Origin: Microbacterium sp. Root166
Lineage (GTDB): Bacteria; Actinomycetota; Actinomycetes; Actinomycetales; Microbacteriaceae
Reading direction: 5' to 3'
Assembly: GCF_001427145.1 (NCBI RefSeq)
Contig: NZ_LMGL01000002.1
Span: forward strand, 186,001-250,000
DNA length: 64,000 bases
Shown here: positions 29,763-38,816 of the stretch, in pieces
Layout: each line of letters begins with the position of its first letter
Numbering within the stretch: the stretch's first letter is position 1
Translations under genes and position numbers: made by a program
The notes under the pieces: model-generated
What the model was told of the DNA's origin: nothing
Databases searched by the model: none
What the model saw: the letters and a program-made list of their open reading frames with translations, nothing else

Positions 29763-31535
29763 CTATCCCCGCCGCAGTTGTTCCTCGACTCGAGCCCTTT
29801 CAGCGCGAAGTTCTGCAGCGTCGGGCCGGGCAGTCCATTCGCGCATGCGCGTGACGATCGGCGGCGCCGACCTCAGCAGTAGGAGCGCCGTGCCGTACGG
29901 CAGCGTGCGAATCACGTCGGGCGGCATGATCGGAACCCGGCGCGTTGATCGCTGGTTAGAGCGCATGCCGCGTTCACCGATAGTGATCGAGTCGGTGGCC
30001 TCGTCGCGGTCGCCAATCAGGGTGGCGATGTCTTGGAGGTCTCGAGACCCTGAGGCGCCGCCGAGCACGATCTTGGCGATACTCGCGTCCCAGATCGCCG
30101 TGGCTGCGTTGTCGCCCCACCGCTGACGGGCCTGCGCGAGCGACTGAAGCACCGGCATCGTGGTGACACCGGTGCCTCCGCCTTCGGCCATCAGGACAGG
30201 CAGCGACGGCAGAGGGGCAAGGTTGCCGATCTCATCCAGCGCGAGAAGCAGCGGCGGGTCGAGGCGGGCGCCTGGGGATCTCGCGGCAACGCGCCTCGCG
30301 GTTTCGACGAGGTCTTCGACCAGAGCGGCGACGAGGGAGGAGGATGCGCCGGTGCCGGCGCCCGTCGCGAGAAGGTACAGGGTGCCGTTGCGTCGGAGAA
30401 AGGTCTCCGGATCGAACTGCTCGTCCTGGCTCGGGCTGACTGCATCGAGAACACGAGGGTCAGCCAGAGCCGCCAGCGCCAGGGAGACGCCCTGCCAGAT
30501 CGAGTCGCGCGTGCGGGGGTCGGCGTCGATCATCGCCTCAAGCGACTCAGCCCATCCCGTCGCGGCCGCAGGATTGGACGTGAGGATCGCGACGGCATCC
30601 TTCGCCGCGGCCGGATCGAGCGTCCAGCGAAAGAGCTCACCAGGTGAGCGGCCGTCGAGCGCTGCGGCGTGCAGCAGCGACTGAAGGGCTGTACGGGTTT
30701 TGCCCTCCCAGAAGCCGCCGTTTTCCACCCCAACGCTCGACAGGCCTGTACCGGCCGCAAGCCCCGCGGCGCGAATCATCGCGGTGAGTGGGAGCTCGCA
30801 GCCGCGTACCGGAGACCACCGCAAGCCCGCCGGTACCCCCGGGGCAAGATGCTGTGGATCGAACACGGCGACGGGCCCCCGTCTCATGCGCGAGCGAATG
30901 GTGGTCGTGAGGTTGTCCGGCCTGGTGGAGGTGGTGACGACGGCGCCAGGTGCGTCGAGGATCGCGTTGATGACGACGTGGGCGCCCTTGCCCGACCGGG
31001 GAGGGCCGATCACGAGGATCGAGTCCTCAACCGACGTCCACACCTTCGTTCCTCGCGCCACTCCCACGAGGTAGCCGACGTCCTCGCATCGCGGCTTGTC
31101 GACGGACGCGCGAAGGTGGGCAGCGCGCTTCAGCAACGCGTGATCGGAGGCAGCGCGGCGCACGTCGGCCGTGGTCGCGATCCCAGCAATCCGGTTCGGG
31201 TCGGACCTGGCGTGACGAGTGTGGTTTCGGATGACGCGCCACACCCACCACCCCGAAACGCTGACTAGCGCCACGAACGCCACGACGACAGCCCAGTACG
31301 CCACGGCGTTGAGCCCGGGAGATCCGAGTGCCGCCCCCGGGTCAGCGGGGGAGCCGAAGACACCGAGCCCCGCGGCCAGACCACCTGTCGGCTGCTCCGC
31401 TCCTGACAGGAAGGCGGCGAGATTGCCGCCCACACGCAGGATGCCGGCGATCGCAACGGCCCCGCCGAGAGCGAGCAACGCGACGTTGGTCAGCCCGTCG
31501 GGACCGGAGACGCCGACACCGTGGGGTCCCGTCAT
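29763..31535 (-). CDS. type IV coupling protein (VirD4/TraG family)
   Basis: This ATPase should feed DNA to the conjugation channel. The 590-aa protein has two N-terminal membrane helices (about residues 17-40 and 78-100), a Walker A GPPRSGKG (177-184), a Walker B in LLALDEIGNLAPLPSLPVL, and the VLQSLAQARQRWG segment typical of TraG/VirD4. The ATG at 31535 overlaps the upstream stop (ATGA), which fixes the start. Confidence 0.93.
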   Translation of the reverse strand: MTGPHGVGVSGPDGLTNVALLALGGAVAIAGILRVGGNLAAFLSGAEQPTGGLAAGLGVFGSPADPGAALGSPGLNAVAYWAVVVAFVALVSVSGWWVWRVIRNHTRHARSDPNRIAGIATTADVRRAASDHALLKRAAHLRASVDKPRCEDVGYLVGVARGTKVWTSVEDSILVIGPPRSGKGAHVVINAILDAPGAVVTTSTRPDNLTTTIRSRMRRGPVAVFDPQHLAPGVPAGLRWSPVRGCELPLTAMIRAAGLAAGTGLSSVGVENGGFWEGKTRTALQSLLHAAALDGRSPGELFRWTLDPAAAKDAVAILTSNPAAATGWAESLEAMIDADPRTRDSIWQGVSLALAALADPRVLDAVSPSQDEQFDPETFLRRNGTLYLLATGAGTGASSSLVAALVEDLVETARRVAARSPGARLDPPLLLALDEIGNLAPLPSLPVLMAEGGGTGVTTMPVLQSLAQARQRWGDNAATAIWDASIAKIVLGGASGSRDLQDIATLIGDRDEATDSITIGERGMRSNQRSTRRVPIMPPDVIRTLPYGTALLLLRSAPPIVTRMREWTARPDAAELRAERARVEEQLRRG

Positions 31536-32122
31536 GTGACGATCCCGAAAACACACGTGCCGGAGATTCTCCCCACGAGGACAATCGCGCCCTCGGCGGT
31601 CACGCGGCAGAGCCCCGGTTCCAGCAACGCTCGAGCGGACCCGTCCGCAGAAGCCTTGATGTGACGCACGATGATCGCTAGGGCTACTTCTTCGCCCGGG
31701 AGGAAACCCTCTTCGCCGTAGACAGCGCGAGGCGGCTCGACCAAGGGGGTCGCATCGATGAGTGCTGCGGGTGCGGCCAGTGGCTCCGCCGGAGCGCTCG
31801 ACCCTGCGTCCCGGATCTGCGGCGGCACAGTCGGGGCGACCGAGCCCTGCAGCGGCCGGGTGATGAGGTCGGTGAAGACCGTGCCGTCTGCCTCGTGGAC
31901 GACGACCCGCACCGGCGACCCGTGAGCGAGCAGGACCGTGTCTATGACTTCCGCGAAGGACGCGCGGGTCCAGGGTGCCCCGAACCGAGGCGGTTCGAAC
32001 GGCGTCCCATCGACGGCGACGGTCATCGTGCCGTCCGCCGAGATCGTCATGGTGATCACGGGAAGGACCGCCGGCACGAGGATCGCGTCGATGGATCGTC
32101 GTAATGCGTGCGCTGTCGTCAT
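31532..32122 (-). CDS. hypothetical protein between VirB4-like and coupling-protein genes
   Basis: This 196-aa soluble protein has strand-rich ends and a central Pro/Ala linker (about residues 90-130). It has no signal peptide, membrane helix or recognised motif. It overlaps both neighbours by ATGA, so it is made with the conjugation ATPases and is probably an accessory or structural partner of them. Confidence 0.7.
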   Translation of the reverse strand: MTTAHALRRSIDAILVPAVLPVITMTISADGTMTVAVDGTPFEPPRFGAPWTRASFAEVIDTVLLAHGSPVRVVVHEADGTVFTDLITRPLQGSVAPTVPPQIRDAGSSAPAEPLAAPAALIDATPLVEPPRAVYGEEGFLPGEEVALAIIVRHIKASADGSARALLEPGLCRVTAEGAIVLVGRISGTCVFGIVT

Positions 32123-33612
32123 TTTACGCCCTCCGTCATGCGACCCGTCGTGTCGAATGCTGCGAGCTCCGCGGGGTGCAGCTGGTGCTGGACCACGAAG
32201 CTACGGTCCTTGATCCTCCAGAGACCTTGACCCGTGGCGAGGCCGGGCAGCAGGCCCTGCTCGGTGCCAGTGAGGCCCAGCGCGGTCGCAGTCGCTCCGA
32301 GTTGGTCCGCTTCCTGCCGGTAGATGATCCGCGTCTCCGCGTTGGCGAGGAGGGATGAGGCGATCGCGCGCATCGCGGAGCCCTGGTCGCCGACGTTGTC
32401 GAGGTCGGAGAGCTTGTGGAAGACGAGCAGGTTCGCGATTCCGTAGTGGCGGGCGAGTCGCCACTGAGCGTCCATACGTCGCAGGAGGGCGGGATGCGAC
32501 ATGAGCCGCCAGGCTTCGTCGTAGATGACCCAACGCTGCCCACCGTGAGGGTCGAGGAGCGCCGACTCCATCCAAGCGGAGGAGCAGGTCATGAGGACGG
32601 ACACGAGCGTCGTGTTCTCGGCAACGCGAGACAGATCGAGCGAGATCATCGGCAGGCTCGGGTCGAAGGTGACGGTGCTGGGACCGTCAAACAGTCCGGC
32701 GAGATCTCCCGCGACCAGCCGACGCAGTGCGTGCCCCACGACCCTGCCGTCCTCGACGAGGCGTCGGTCGGCTTGCTGAGATGCGTCCGGAGAGAGGATG
32801 CGTTCGACGACCATCGGCAGGATCGGGGTCTCGCATGAGCGGACAGTGTCCGCGAGAGCGAGATCGATCGCGGTGTGCTCCAGCGGGCTGAGTGGTCGTT
32901 CGAGCACCGTTTCGGTCAAGGCGCCGATCAGGTCGCGGCGACGAGAGGCGACCTGACCAGCCCAGCTCTCGTCGGAAACGCCGGAAGGGCGATGCCCCTC
33001 ATCGAGCGGATTGAGTCGGTTCGCCATGCCGTGTCCGAGCACGATTGCCTGCCCGCCCACGGCTTCGGCGACGGCCGTGTGTTCCCCCGTCGGATCGCCG
33101 GGTACGTAGACGCGACGGCCGAAGGGGATCGAACGCGTGTAGAGGCTCTTCACCAGCGATGACTTACCGGAGCCCACGATCCCTGCCAGGACGATGTTTG
33201 GCGCGGTGATCATTCCACGTGAGTACAGCACCCACGGGTCATAGACGAATGACGCGCCCGAGTAGAGGTCCTGGCCGACGAAGACGCCTTGCGAGCCGAG
33301 TCCGCCTTCGGCGAGGAACGGGTAGGCTCCGGCGAGCGTCGCACTGGTGTCCTGGTGGCGCGGTATCCGCAGGCGGCCGGGGGTTCGCAGCGCGGCGGGC
33401 CGCGACTCCCCGGCGGCAGGCAGGTAGGCCGTCGCGCGTAGATCCGCGCGCTGCGCTTCGACCTGGGCACGGTCGGATTCGGTGGTGGCAGCGCGAGCGG
33501 CGGCACTGAGACGCTGGGATGCCTTCCGTCGGGCGCGACGCTCCTTCCTGCGTTCGCCTGCCGGGTCCACGAGCGTTGTGGTGTGAATGCGCTCACCCCC
33601 TTGCGCGTTCAC
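32119..33612 (-). CDS. VirB4-like conjugation ATPase
   Basis: This is a traffic ATPase of the type IV secretion channel. The 497-aa protein has a basic N-terminal helix region, then GQDLYSGASFVYDPWVLY, Walker A GIVGSGKS (144-151), and Walker B WVIYDEAWRLM. The motifs LLVFHKLSDLDNVG and ETRIIYRQ follow, as in TraC/VirB4 C-terminal domains. The normal VirB4 N-terminal half is missing and appears to be carried by the SCO6880-family protein two genes upstream. The GTG at 33612 overlaps the previous stop (GTGA). Confidence 0.9.
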   Translation of the reverse strand: MNAQGGERIHTTTLVDPAGERRKERRARRKASQRLSAAARAATTESDRAQVEAQRADLRATAYLPAAGESRPAALRTPGRLRIPRHQDTSATLAGAYPFLAEGGLGSQGVFVGQDLYSGASFVYDPWVLYSRGMITAPNIVLAGIVGSGKSSLVKSLYTRSIPFGRRVYVPGDPTGEHTAVAEAVGGQAIVLGHGMANRLNPLDEGHRPSGVSDESWAGQVASRRRDLIGALTETVLERPLSPLEHTAIDLALADTVRSCETPILPMVVERILSPDASQQADRRLVEDGRVVGHALRRLVAGDLAGLFDGPSTVTFDPSLPMISLDLSRVAENTTLVSVLMTCSSAWMESALLDPHGGQRWVIYDEAWRLMSHPALLRRMDAQWRLARHYGIANLLVFHKLSDLDNVGDQGSAMRAIASSLLANAETRIIYRQEADQLGATATALGLTGTEQGLLPGLATGQGLWRIKDRSFVVQHQLHPAELAAFDTTGRMTEGVK

Positions 33613-34091
33613 AGCGACATCCCGTTGCGGCGGTGAACTTTCGCACCAGACCCCTGGAAGGCGAAGGGGCCAGGGCGCTGAAACGAGTCGTTCGGATTGA
33701 CGCGGGGCGCGAGTGATTCCGAGACCTGCGGCGCGGCGACGACGGACGGGCCCCATGCGATTCGGCTGGAGTGCTGAGATGCCCGATCCAGGGCCAAGCT
33801 GGCTCGAGCGACAAGGGTCGACGCACGCCGCAGCGCGAGGGCGGCTGCATGGGCTTCCTCCACCCCAGCCCAGTGATCACCGTCGTCAGTCCGGGCGATC
33901 GCCTCCGAGCTGGTGTGCGCGAACGCGAGCTGATCGAGCACCTGTTCGAGCGATCTCAGGCCGCCCAGCAGATCCCCGACCACCTCGTACGTCTGTGCCG
34001 GATCATCGAACGTGCGCGTGGCGTGCGCGAGAGCGCGCAGAGCGTGACATGCTTCCTCGCCATCGACGACAGGATCCTGAAATCTAGGCAT
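33609..34091 (-). CDS. hypothetical helical protein, 160 aa
   Basis: This Ala-rich, mostly helical protein (LRALAHATRTFDDPAQTYEVVGDLLGGLRSLEQVLDQL) ends in MSL immediately before the VirB4-like start. It has no membrane segment. The conserved place between the SCO6880-family gene and the VirB4-like gene suggests a cytoplasmic accessory of the transfer machinery. ATG at 34091. Confidence 0.75.
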   Translation of the reverse strand: MPRFQDPVVDGEEACHALRALAHATRTFDDPAQTYEVVGDLLGGLRSLEQVLDQLAFAHTSSEAIARTDDGDHWAGVEEAHAAALALRRASTLVARASLALDRASQHSSRIAWGPSVVAAPQVSESLAPRVNPNDSFQRPGPFAFQGSGAKVHRRNGMSL

Positions 34092-34146
34092 TGTGTGTCC
34101 CTTGCAACAGAAGTCGTCAGTCAGGTGCGCGAGGTGTCCCCGCGCG

Positions 34147-35610
34147 TCATACGGTTCGGCACAGGGGCAGCGCGGCGACGGTGAACGCTTGCGCCTGCTG
34201 ACCCACGAGCCTCCGTGTTTCGCAGGCAGCTTGCACGGCGGCCTGCTCGATCGCCGCGACTGCGGCATCCAGCTCGTCGACGCTTGGCGCCGACACCGCC
34301 ACGAGCCCGGTGAAACGCACCACGCCGTGACCAGCCGTGAGGTCTGACTCTTGCTGCACGACGTCGTTGTATTCGGCGGTGCGCGCGGCATCCTCGATCT
34401 GCCCGACCTTCGCCCGCTGCGCAGCATCCGAGAGAAGCCCTACCTTCTTTCTCCTGATGTCTCGCGCAGCGAGGTCGGCACGGACCGGCGTGCACGTCAG
34501 AGTGAATGTGCGTTGGATACCCGAGGTCAGCAGCAAAGGGGAGAGGAAGCCGGGGTACACCTGTGACCTCGGCCACTCCGAGATCCAGAGAACCGCGTGG
34601 TGGGCCGAGTCGGTACGCAGCCGGTCCCAGGTTTCGGAGACTGCGATGGGGCCGGCCGTTGCGAGAGATCGACCGATGTCCCCGTGTCTCTCCAGCGCGG
34701 GAGCGGCCGCGGGATCGTATGCGGAGCGCAGTACGACCGCGACCTCGCCTGGGCTCAGCCAGCCTGTGGGCGTTAGGTCGGCTGCCCGCAGTGCTGCTAC
34801 GAACGTCGTCATCTCCTGACGCAGTACGCTCGCGGCCCCCTTCATGCCACCCCCGGCGGCGCGGATCTGGCGGGCCGCCGCACGCATGTCGAGCGCGAGG
34901 GCGATTGTCGTCTCGTGTCGTTCGCCTGCGGGGCCGGCGCGCTCAATGAGCTCCTTGTATGTGACCGCGGGCCAAGAGTCATCGTCGACGCCGTGCCGGG
35001 CCCACCATTCGGCGAGCCCGCTTCCGGAGCTGGGCACCGTGCGCTCGGAGATCTGCACGCGCGCGATACGACCCGACCGGCAGACCGTCGCGAGCACCCG
35101 CCCCCAGCCGGCCACCCGACGCTCCTGTTCGCCGCTGTCGAGAAGAACGAAAGCCGGATGCGTGATGCCGGCGATCGCCGTCAGGGTCTGGGCATGAGGG
35201 TCTTGGATCATGGCGGCGCCCGTCTCGGGGTCGACCCACTCTCGGAGCGCGGCGGCGTCGCCGGGGAGTGCGAGCGTGCCCGCGGGGCGCGGCTTGACCA
35301 AGTCCGCGCGGAACCGCAGCTGGCCGCCGACGCTTCGCCACACCCAACGCGTTGCGATCGGCACCCATTCAATGAGCTTCCGACCACCCACGGGGACGAA
35401 GGCAAGAGCGACGCTTGTCACCCAGATCGGCGAGGTGAGGCCGAAGAGGATGCCGCCGCCCAGGTACACGGCGCTGGTCAACGCGATCAGTCCGATGGCG
35501 AGCGTCACGAGCTGCGCCAGGGAGAGGCCGAGCATCACGCCTCGCTTGGACAGACGGGAGAACTGAACCGGGTGCAGCTGGTTCGCGCGCGGGGGGTTGT
35601 TCGCTGTCAT
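34147..35610 (-). CDS. SCO6880-family conjugation protein
   Basis: This 487-aa protein has two membrane helices near the N-terminus (about 30-50 and 54-75, PrgI-like) and then a domain related to the VirB4 N-terminal half, including LWISEWPRSQVYPGFLSPLLL and a DIRRKKVGLLSDAAQRAKVG segment. SCO6880 proteins occur in actinobacterial ICEs with TrbL and VirB4-like ATPases. It probably forms the membrane platform that docks the VirB4-like ATPase. It overlaps the TrbL gene by ATGA. Confidence 0.88.
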   Translation of the reverse strand: MTANNPPRANQLHPVQFSRLSKRGVMLGLSLAQLVTLAIGLIALTSAVYLGGGILFGLTSPIWVTSVALAFVPVGGRKLIEWVPIATRWVWRSVGGQLRFRADLVKPRPAGTLALPGDAAALREWVDPETGAAMIQDPHAQTLTAIAGITHPAFVLLDSGEQERRVAGWGRVLATVCRSGRIARVQISERTVPSSGSGLAEWWARHGVDDDSWPAVTYKELIERAGPAGERHETTIALALDMRAAARQIRAAGGGMKGAASVLRQEMTTFVAALRAADLTPTGWLSPGEVAVVLRSAYDPAAAPALERHGDIGRSLATAGPIAVSETWDRLRTDSAHHAVLWISEWPRSQVYPGFLSPLLLTSGIQRTFTLTCTPVRADLAARDIRRKKVGLLSDAAQRAKVGQIEDAARTAEYNDVVQQESDLTAGHGVVRFTGLVAVSAPSVDELDAAVAAIEQAAVQAACETRRLVGQQAQAFTVAALPLCRTV

Positions 35611-36956
35611 GCTGTCGTCCTTTCGCGCGGCGTGGGGATCGGCCGCGTGGGCGGGTTCGGTGTGCGCGGCTGTGGCATCGGTTGCCCGGTAGCCGGCGAG
35701 GGTGTCGGTGCCGGTGGCATGTCCGCCGGAATGGCACCCTCGGCATGTCCCATGGCTGCTGATCCGGTAGCGTTGGCGAGCTTGGGTCCGGCGGAGGCAG
35801 CCTTGCCAGCCACCTGACCGCCGACGATGACTGCGGCGGCCGGGCCGGCGGCCGCCGCAGCTCCTGAAGTTCCTGCGCCTGACGCTGCTGCCCCAGACGC
35901 TCCCGCGCCGGCACCCGATCCGGTGGCGCTGCCGGCGGCGCTCGTTGCCACCGGGGGCGCCGAGCCGCTCGAGGTTCCACCTCCGTCGAGGATCGACTTC
36001 GCCGACTTCGCAGTCCCGGGGCTAACCGGCACCGGGACGGGCCGATTCAGTGCTCCCTTAGCCTCCTGTTCGGTCGACATCGCGTGGTACATATCGACGC
36101 CGACGAACGAGATGAACTTGTAGGTCATGTAGGGCGCGAAGGCCGCGACGAGCATGAGCACGACTCCGGCCACAGGATCGCTGATCGAGGCGAGATCAAG
36201 GTCAATCGGCGCCGCGGTCTGATTGATCGCGACCAGGAAGAGGACGACGAGCACGAGCTTGGAGAACACGAGGGCCACAACGAACGCCACCCACTTGCCG
36301 AACCAGCCGCGGGCAGCATCCCAGGAGAATCCAGCCAGTGCGATCGGCGCGAACACGATCGCCACCAGGAGCAGAGCTTTGCGGATCAGGAGCGAGAACC
36401 ACACAATCGCGGTGGCTGCGATCGCGAGTCCTGCCAGGAAGATCGTCATGATCGCGCCGACGCCTGGGCTCGCGATATTGATCGCGACCAGGCCGGCGGC
36501 CATCAGGGCGATTCTGTCGCCCATTCCCTCCATCGTGTTTCCGGTTGCCTGGACGATCCCGATGGCCAGCTGATCTGTGACCTCCAGCAGCGTCGCCGTC
36601 AGGGTGATTGCGACGAACGATCCGAGGACGGACTTGCCGAGCCCCACAGCAGCCCGGGAAAGCGCAGTCGGATCGCGATGCGCCAGTCCGGTGATCAGTT
36701 GCAGGCAGAAGAACACGAGCATGACGAACAGCGCGACGCCGAAAAGCAGGTTGTACACCTGGGTGTACTGGTCACCGGTGACGTCGACGAGGGTGGTCGT
36801 GTCGAACACCGCCCAGACGGCTTCGAAAAACCACGCGGCGGCTGCGGCGAGCGTGTGGGCGAGCCAATCGAAGGGCGCGGCAACGAGCGAAGTGACACCC
36901 GACCCGACGGTCTGGCATACCTCGGCGATCGCCGGGATATCGCAGACCCCGCCCAC
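35607..36956 (-). CDS. TrbL/VirB6-like conjugal transfer membrane protein
   Basis: This 449-aa polytopic protein has about seven membrane helices between residues 20 and 300, a cytoplasm-facing or external region, and a low-complexity Ala/Gly/Ser/Pro C-terminus. It matches the TrbL/VirB6 class, the inner-membrane channel component of type IV secretion. I chose the GTG at 36956, which follows GAGAGG at a suitable distance; an in-frame TTG at 36974 has no ribosome-binding site. Confidence 0.85.
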   Translation of the reverse strand: MGGVCDIPAIAEVCQTVGSGVTSLVAAPFDWLAHTLAAAAAWFFEAVWAVFDTTTLVDVTGDQYTQVYNLLFGVALFVMLVFFCLQLITGLAHRDPTALSRAAVGLGKSVLGSFVAITLTATLLEVTDQLAIGIVQATGNTMEGMGDRIALMAAGLVAINIASPGVGAIMTIFLAGLAIAATAIVWFSLLIRKALLLVAIVFAPIALAGFSWDAARGWFGKWVAFVVALVFSKLVLVVLFLVAINQTAAPIDLDLASISDPVAGVVLMLVAAFAPYMTYKFISFVGVDMYHAMSTEQEAKGALNRPVPVPVSPGTAKSAKSILDGGGTSSGSAPPVATSAAGSATGSGAGAGASGAAASGAGTSGAAAAAGPAAAVIVGGQVAGKAASAGPKLANATGSAAMGHAEGAIPADMPPAPTPSPATGQPMPQPRTPNPPTRPIPTPRERTTA

Positions 36957-36989
36957 TCGCGTCGTTCCTCTCAATCGGCCGCGTCTCGC

Positions 36990-37259
36990 TCAGACGGACT
37001 GGCCGACACCCCAGAAGAAGTTCACAAGCGTGACGGACGCCCCGCAGATGAGTGCCGCGCCGCACGCCACCAGAACGCCGAGCTTGCCCCGTGAGGCGAG
37101 ATGGGGATTCGATGAGTTGGCTCCATACCCCCACGCGACAGCGGCGATGATGAGGGCGAGCACGGCGAGAATGAGCCCGACTGTCATTACTGCGCCGACG
37201 ATGACGCGGAGTTGCTCGATGCCGGGAAGTCCCGACCCGTTGGGAACGATGTCGATCAC
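36990..37259 (-). CDS. DUF6112 two-helix membrane protein (copy A)
   Basis: This 89-aa protein has two membrane helices (about 20-43 and 60-82) and ends in NFFWGVGQSV. It is a clear paralogue of the next gene upstream: both share LRVIVGA and (N)F..GVGQ. DUF6112 proteins sit beside TrbL/SCO6880 genes in actinobacterial ICEs, and their size and topology resemble VirB2-type pilins. The pilin role is inference. GTG start. Confidence 0.8.
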   Translation of the reverse strand: MIDIVPNGSGLPGIEQLRVIVGAVMTVGLILAVLALIIAAVAWGYGANSSNPHLASRGKLGVLVACGAALICGASVTLVNFFWGVGQSV

Positions 37260-37357
37260 GGTCGTGCTCCTTGTCTGCGCAGAAACGAACCTGCGTACAA
37301 GGTGCGTGCGGCGTCCCCGAGATCCGTCGACCCGCGCAGTCCGTGCACGCACTCTGG

Positions 37358-37624
37358 CTAGAGCTGTTGGCCGACCCCGATGAGGAAGTTCATCCAGGCG
37401 ACCGCCGCGCCGGCAAGTGCCGCTGCGCCGACAGCAACAAGAAGGCCGGTACGGGCTCGCGTGGCTGATTGGTAATTCCCGCTCGTCGACGCGATCGCCC
37501 ATGTGGCGGCGCAGATGAGGATCGCGAGTACCGCGAAGACCAGGACATACATGAGGAGCGCGCCGACGATCACGCGGAGGTCACCCGCTCCTCCAACCGC
37601 TCCGAAGTCCGGGAAGATGTCCAT
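37358..37624 (-). CDS. DUF6112 two-helix membrane protein (copy B)
   Basis: This 88-aa paralogue of the preceding entry has LRVIVGALLMYVLVFAVLA, a second helix GLLVAVGAAALAGAAVAWM and the end NFLIGVGQQL. The ATG at 37624 is followed by DIFPDFGAVGGAGD, matching the start region of copy A. About 98 non-coding bases separate the copies. Tandem copies may encode major and minor subunits of one filament or channel. Confidence 0.8.
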   Translation of the reverse strand: MDIFPDFGAVGGAGDLRVIVGALLMYVLVFAVLAILICAATWAIASTSGNYQSATRARTGLLVAVGAAALAGAAVAWMNFLIGVGQQL

Positions 37625-37634
37625 TTCGGTCACC

Positions 37635-38804
37635 TCATGCGCCTGCCGCGCACGCCGTCCTGCCAGCGGTCGCGGCATCCAATCCTTCGGCGCCGTGCTC
37701 GGCGAGCCACGGGTCTGCGTCGATCGCCGGCTCGAACGCTCCGCCGGGACGGATCTCGAAGTGCAGATGAGATCCCGTGGACTTGCCGGATGACCCTACG
37801 TCTCCGATGTGCTGGCCAGCGGTGATGCGCTCGCCGACCGAGACATGTACGCCGGTCGGCCACATGTGCGCGTACGCCGACGCCACCCGCTCTCCGTTGA
37901 CCGTGTGCTCAATGACGATCAGCTGTCCGTAACCCCCATACGGCCCTGCCCAGCTGACGACCCCGTCCGCGATCGCGAAGATGGGTGTGCCGTCCGCCGC
38001 AGAGAAGTCGGTTCCTGCATGGAATGCGGGTCGACCGGTCATGGGGTCAGTGCGCCCGCCGTAGCCGCTCGCCCGCACCCACGTGTCGCTCGGGAGGGGG
38101 AAGACGACGCGGGTTGTCTCGGGGACGGAATCGAGAGGCGCGCCGCCTCCGGTCGCCGACGCGATTGGCCGGGTCAGCGCGACGAGGACGGCTTCCGCAA
38201 CGGGCTGATACTCCTCATAGCGGTCGGGGAAGGCTGAGCGCTCGACAGCTTGCGCAGCCGAGCCGGGATCGGCTGCTTGCCAGCCGGGGATGTCGAGAAG
38301 CCCCGCGGGGGAGGGGAAGTTGGGTCCTTCTGCTCCGCCGAAGAATGCGCGCACCTGGTACTCCGGATCCATGAGCTCCTCGACGGTGCCCCAGCCGGAG
38401 GTCGGGCGCATCTGAAAGAGGCCGAGTGAGTCGTGGTCGCTGCCGACGCCGTCGTTGGGTATGCCGAGCGATGCCGGATGGGCGGCGTTTGCGAGCATCC
38501 GCAGGGTCGACTCGGTGAGCGCGGCCATCAGCCCGATCAGCACCCCCTGCCGCCCGACACCCTCAATGCCACTGCCTACCGTGATGATCGTCGCGGCGTG
38601 GGTGAGCTGTGCCTGCCCGAGGGTCACAGACACGCCGTCGCTCCGTCTTGCGGTCAACCTTTCGGGCACGTCGGTCACGACTAGCTGGCCGGACGCCTGG
38701 CAGGCAGCAAAAGCGGCGGGGGAGAGGACGAGGGGGAGAGCGATCAAGCCGGCGAAAGGCAGCGTGAATAGAACGACGGCAAGGGCGATCACGAGCTTCT
38801 TCAT
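37635..38804 (-). CDS. M23 peptidoglycan endopeptidase with N-terminal transglycosylase-like region
   Basis: This 389-aa exported or anchored wall hydrolase has a signal-anchor helix at residues 4-32. A middle region (HDSLGLFQMRPTSGWGT) resembles lytic-transglycosylase-like domains. The C-terminal M23 LytM domain has zinc ligands H262 and D266 (HAGTD) and H346/H348 (HLHFE). In Gram-positive conjugation such proteins open the peptidoglycan for the transfer apparatus. Confidence 0.92.
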   Translation of the reverse strand: MKKLVIALAVVLFTLPFAGLIALPLVLSPAAFAACQASGQLVVTDVPERLTARRSDGVSVTLGQAQLTHAATIITVGSGIEGVGRQGVLIGLMAALTESTLRMLANAAHPASLGIPNDGVGSDHDSLGLFQMRPTSGWGTVEELMDPEYQVRAFFGGAEGPNFPSPAGLLDIPGWQAADPGSAAQAVERSAFPDRYEEYQPVAEAVLVALTRPIASATGGGAPLDSVPETTRVVFPLPSDTWVRASGYGGRTDPMTGRPAFHAGTDFSAADGTPIFAIADGVVSWAGPYGGYGQLIVIEHTVNGERVASAYAHMWPTGVHVSVGERITAGQHIGDVGSSGKSTGSHLHFEIRPGGAFEPAIDADPWLAEHGAEGLDAATAGRTACAAGA

Positions 38805-38816
38805 ATGCGGCGTCCG

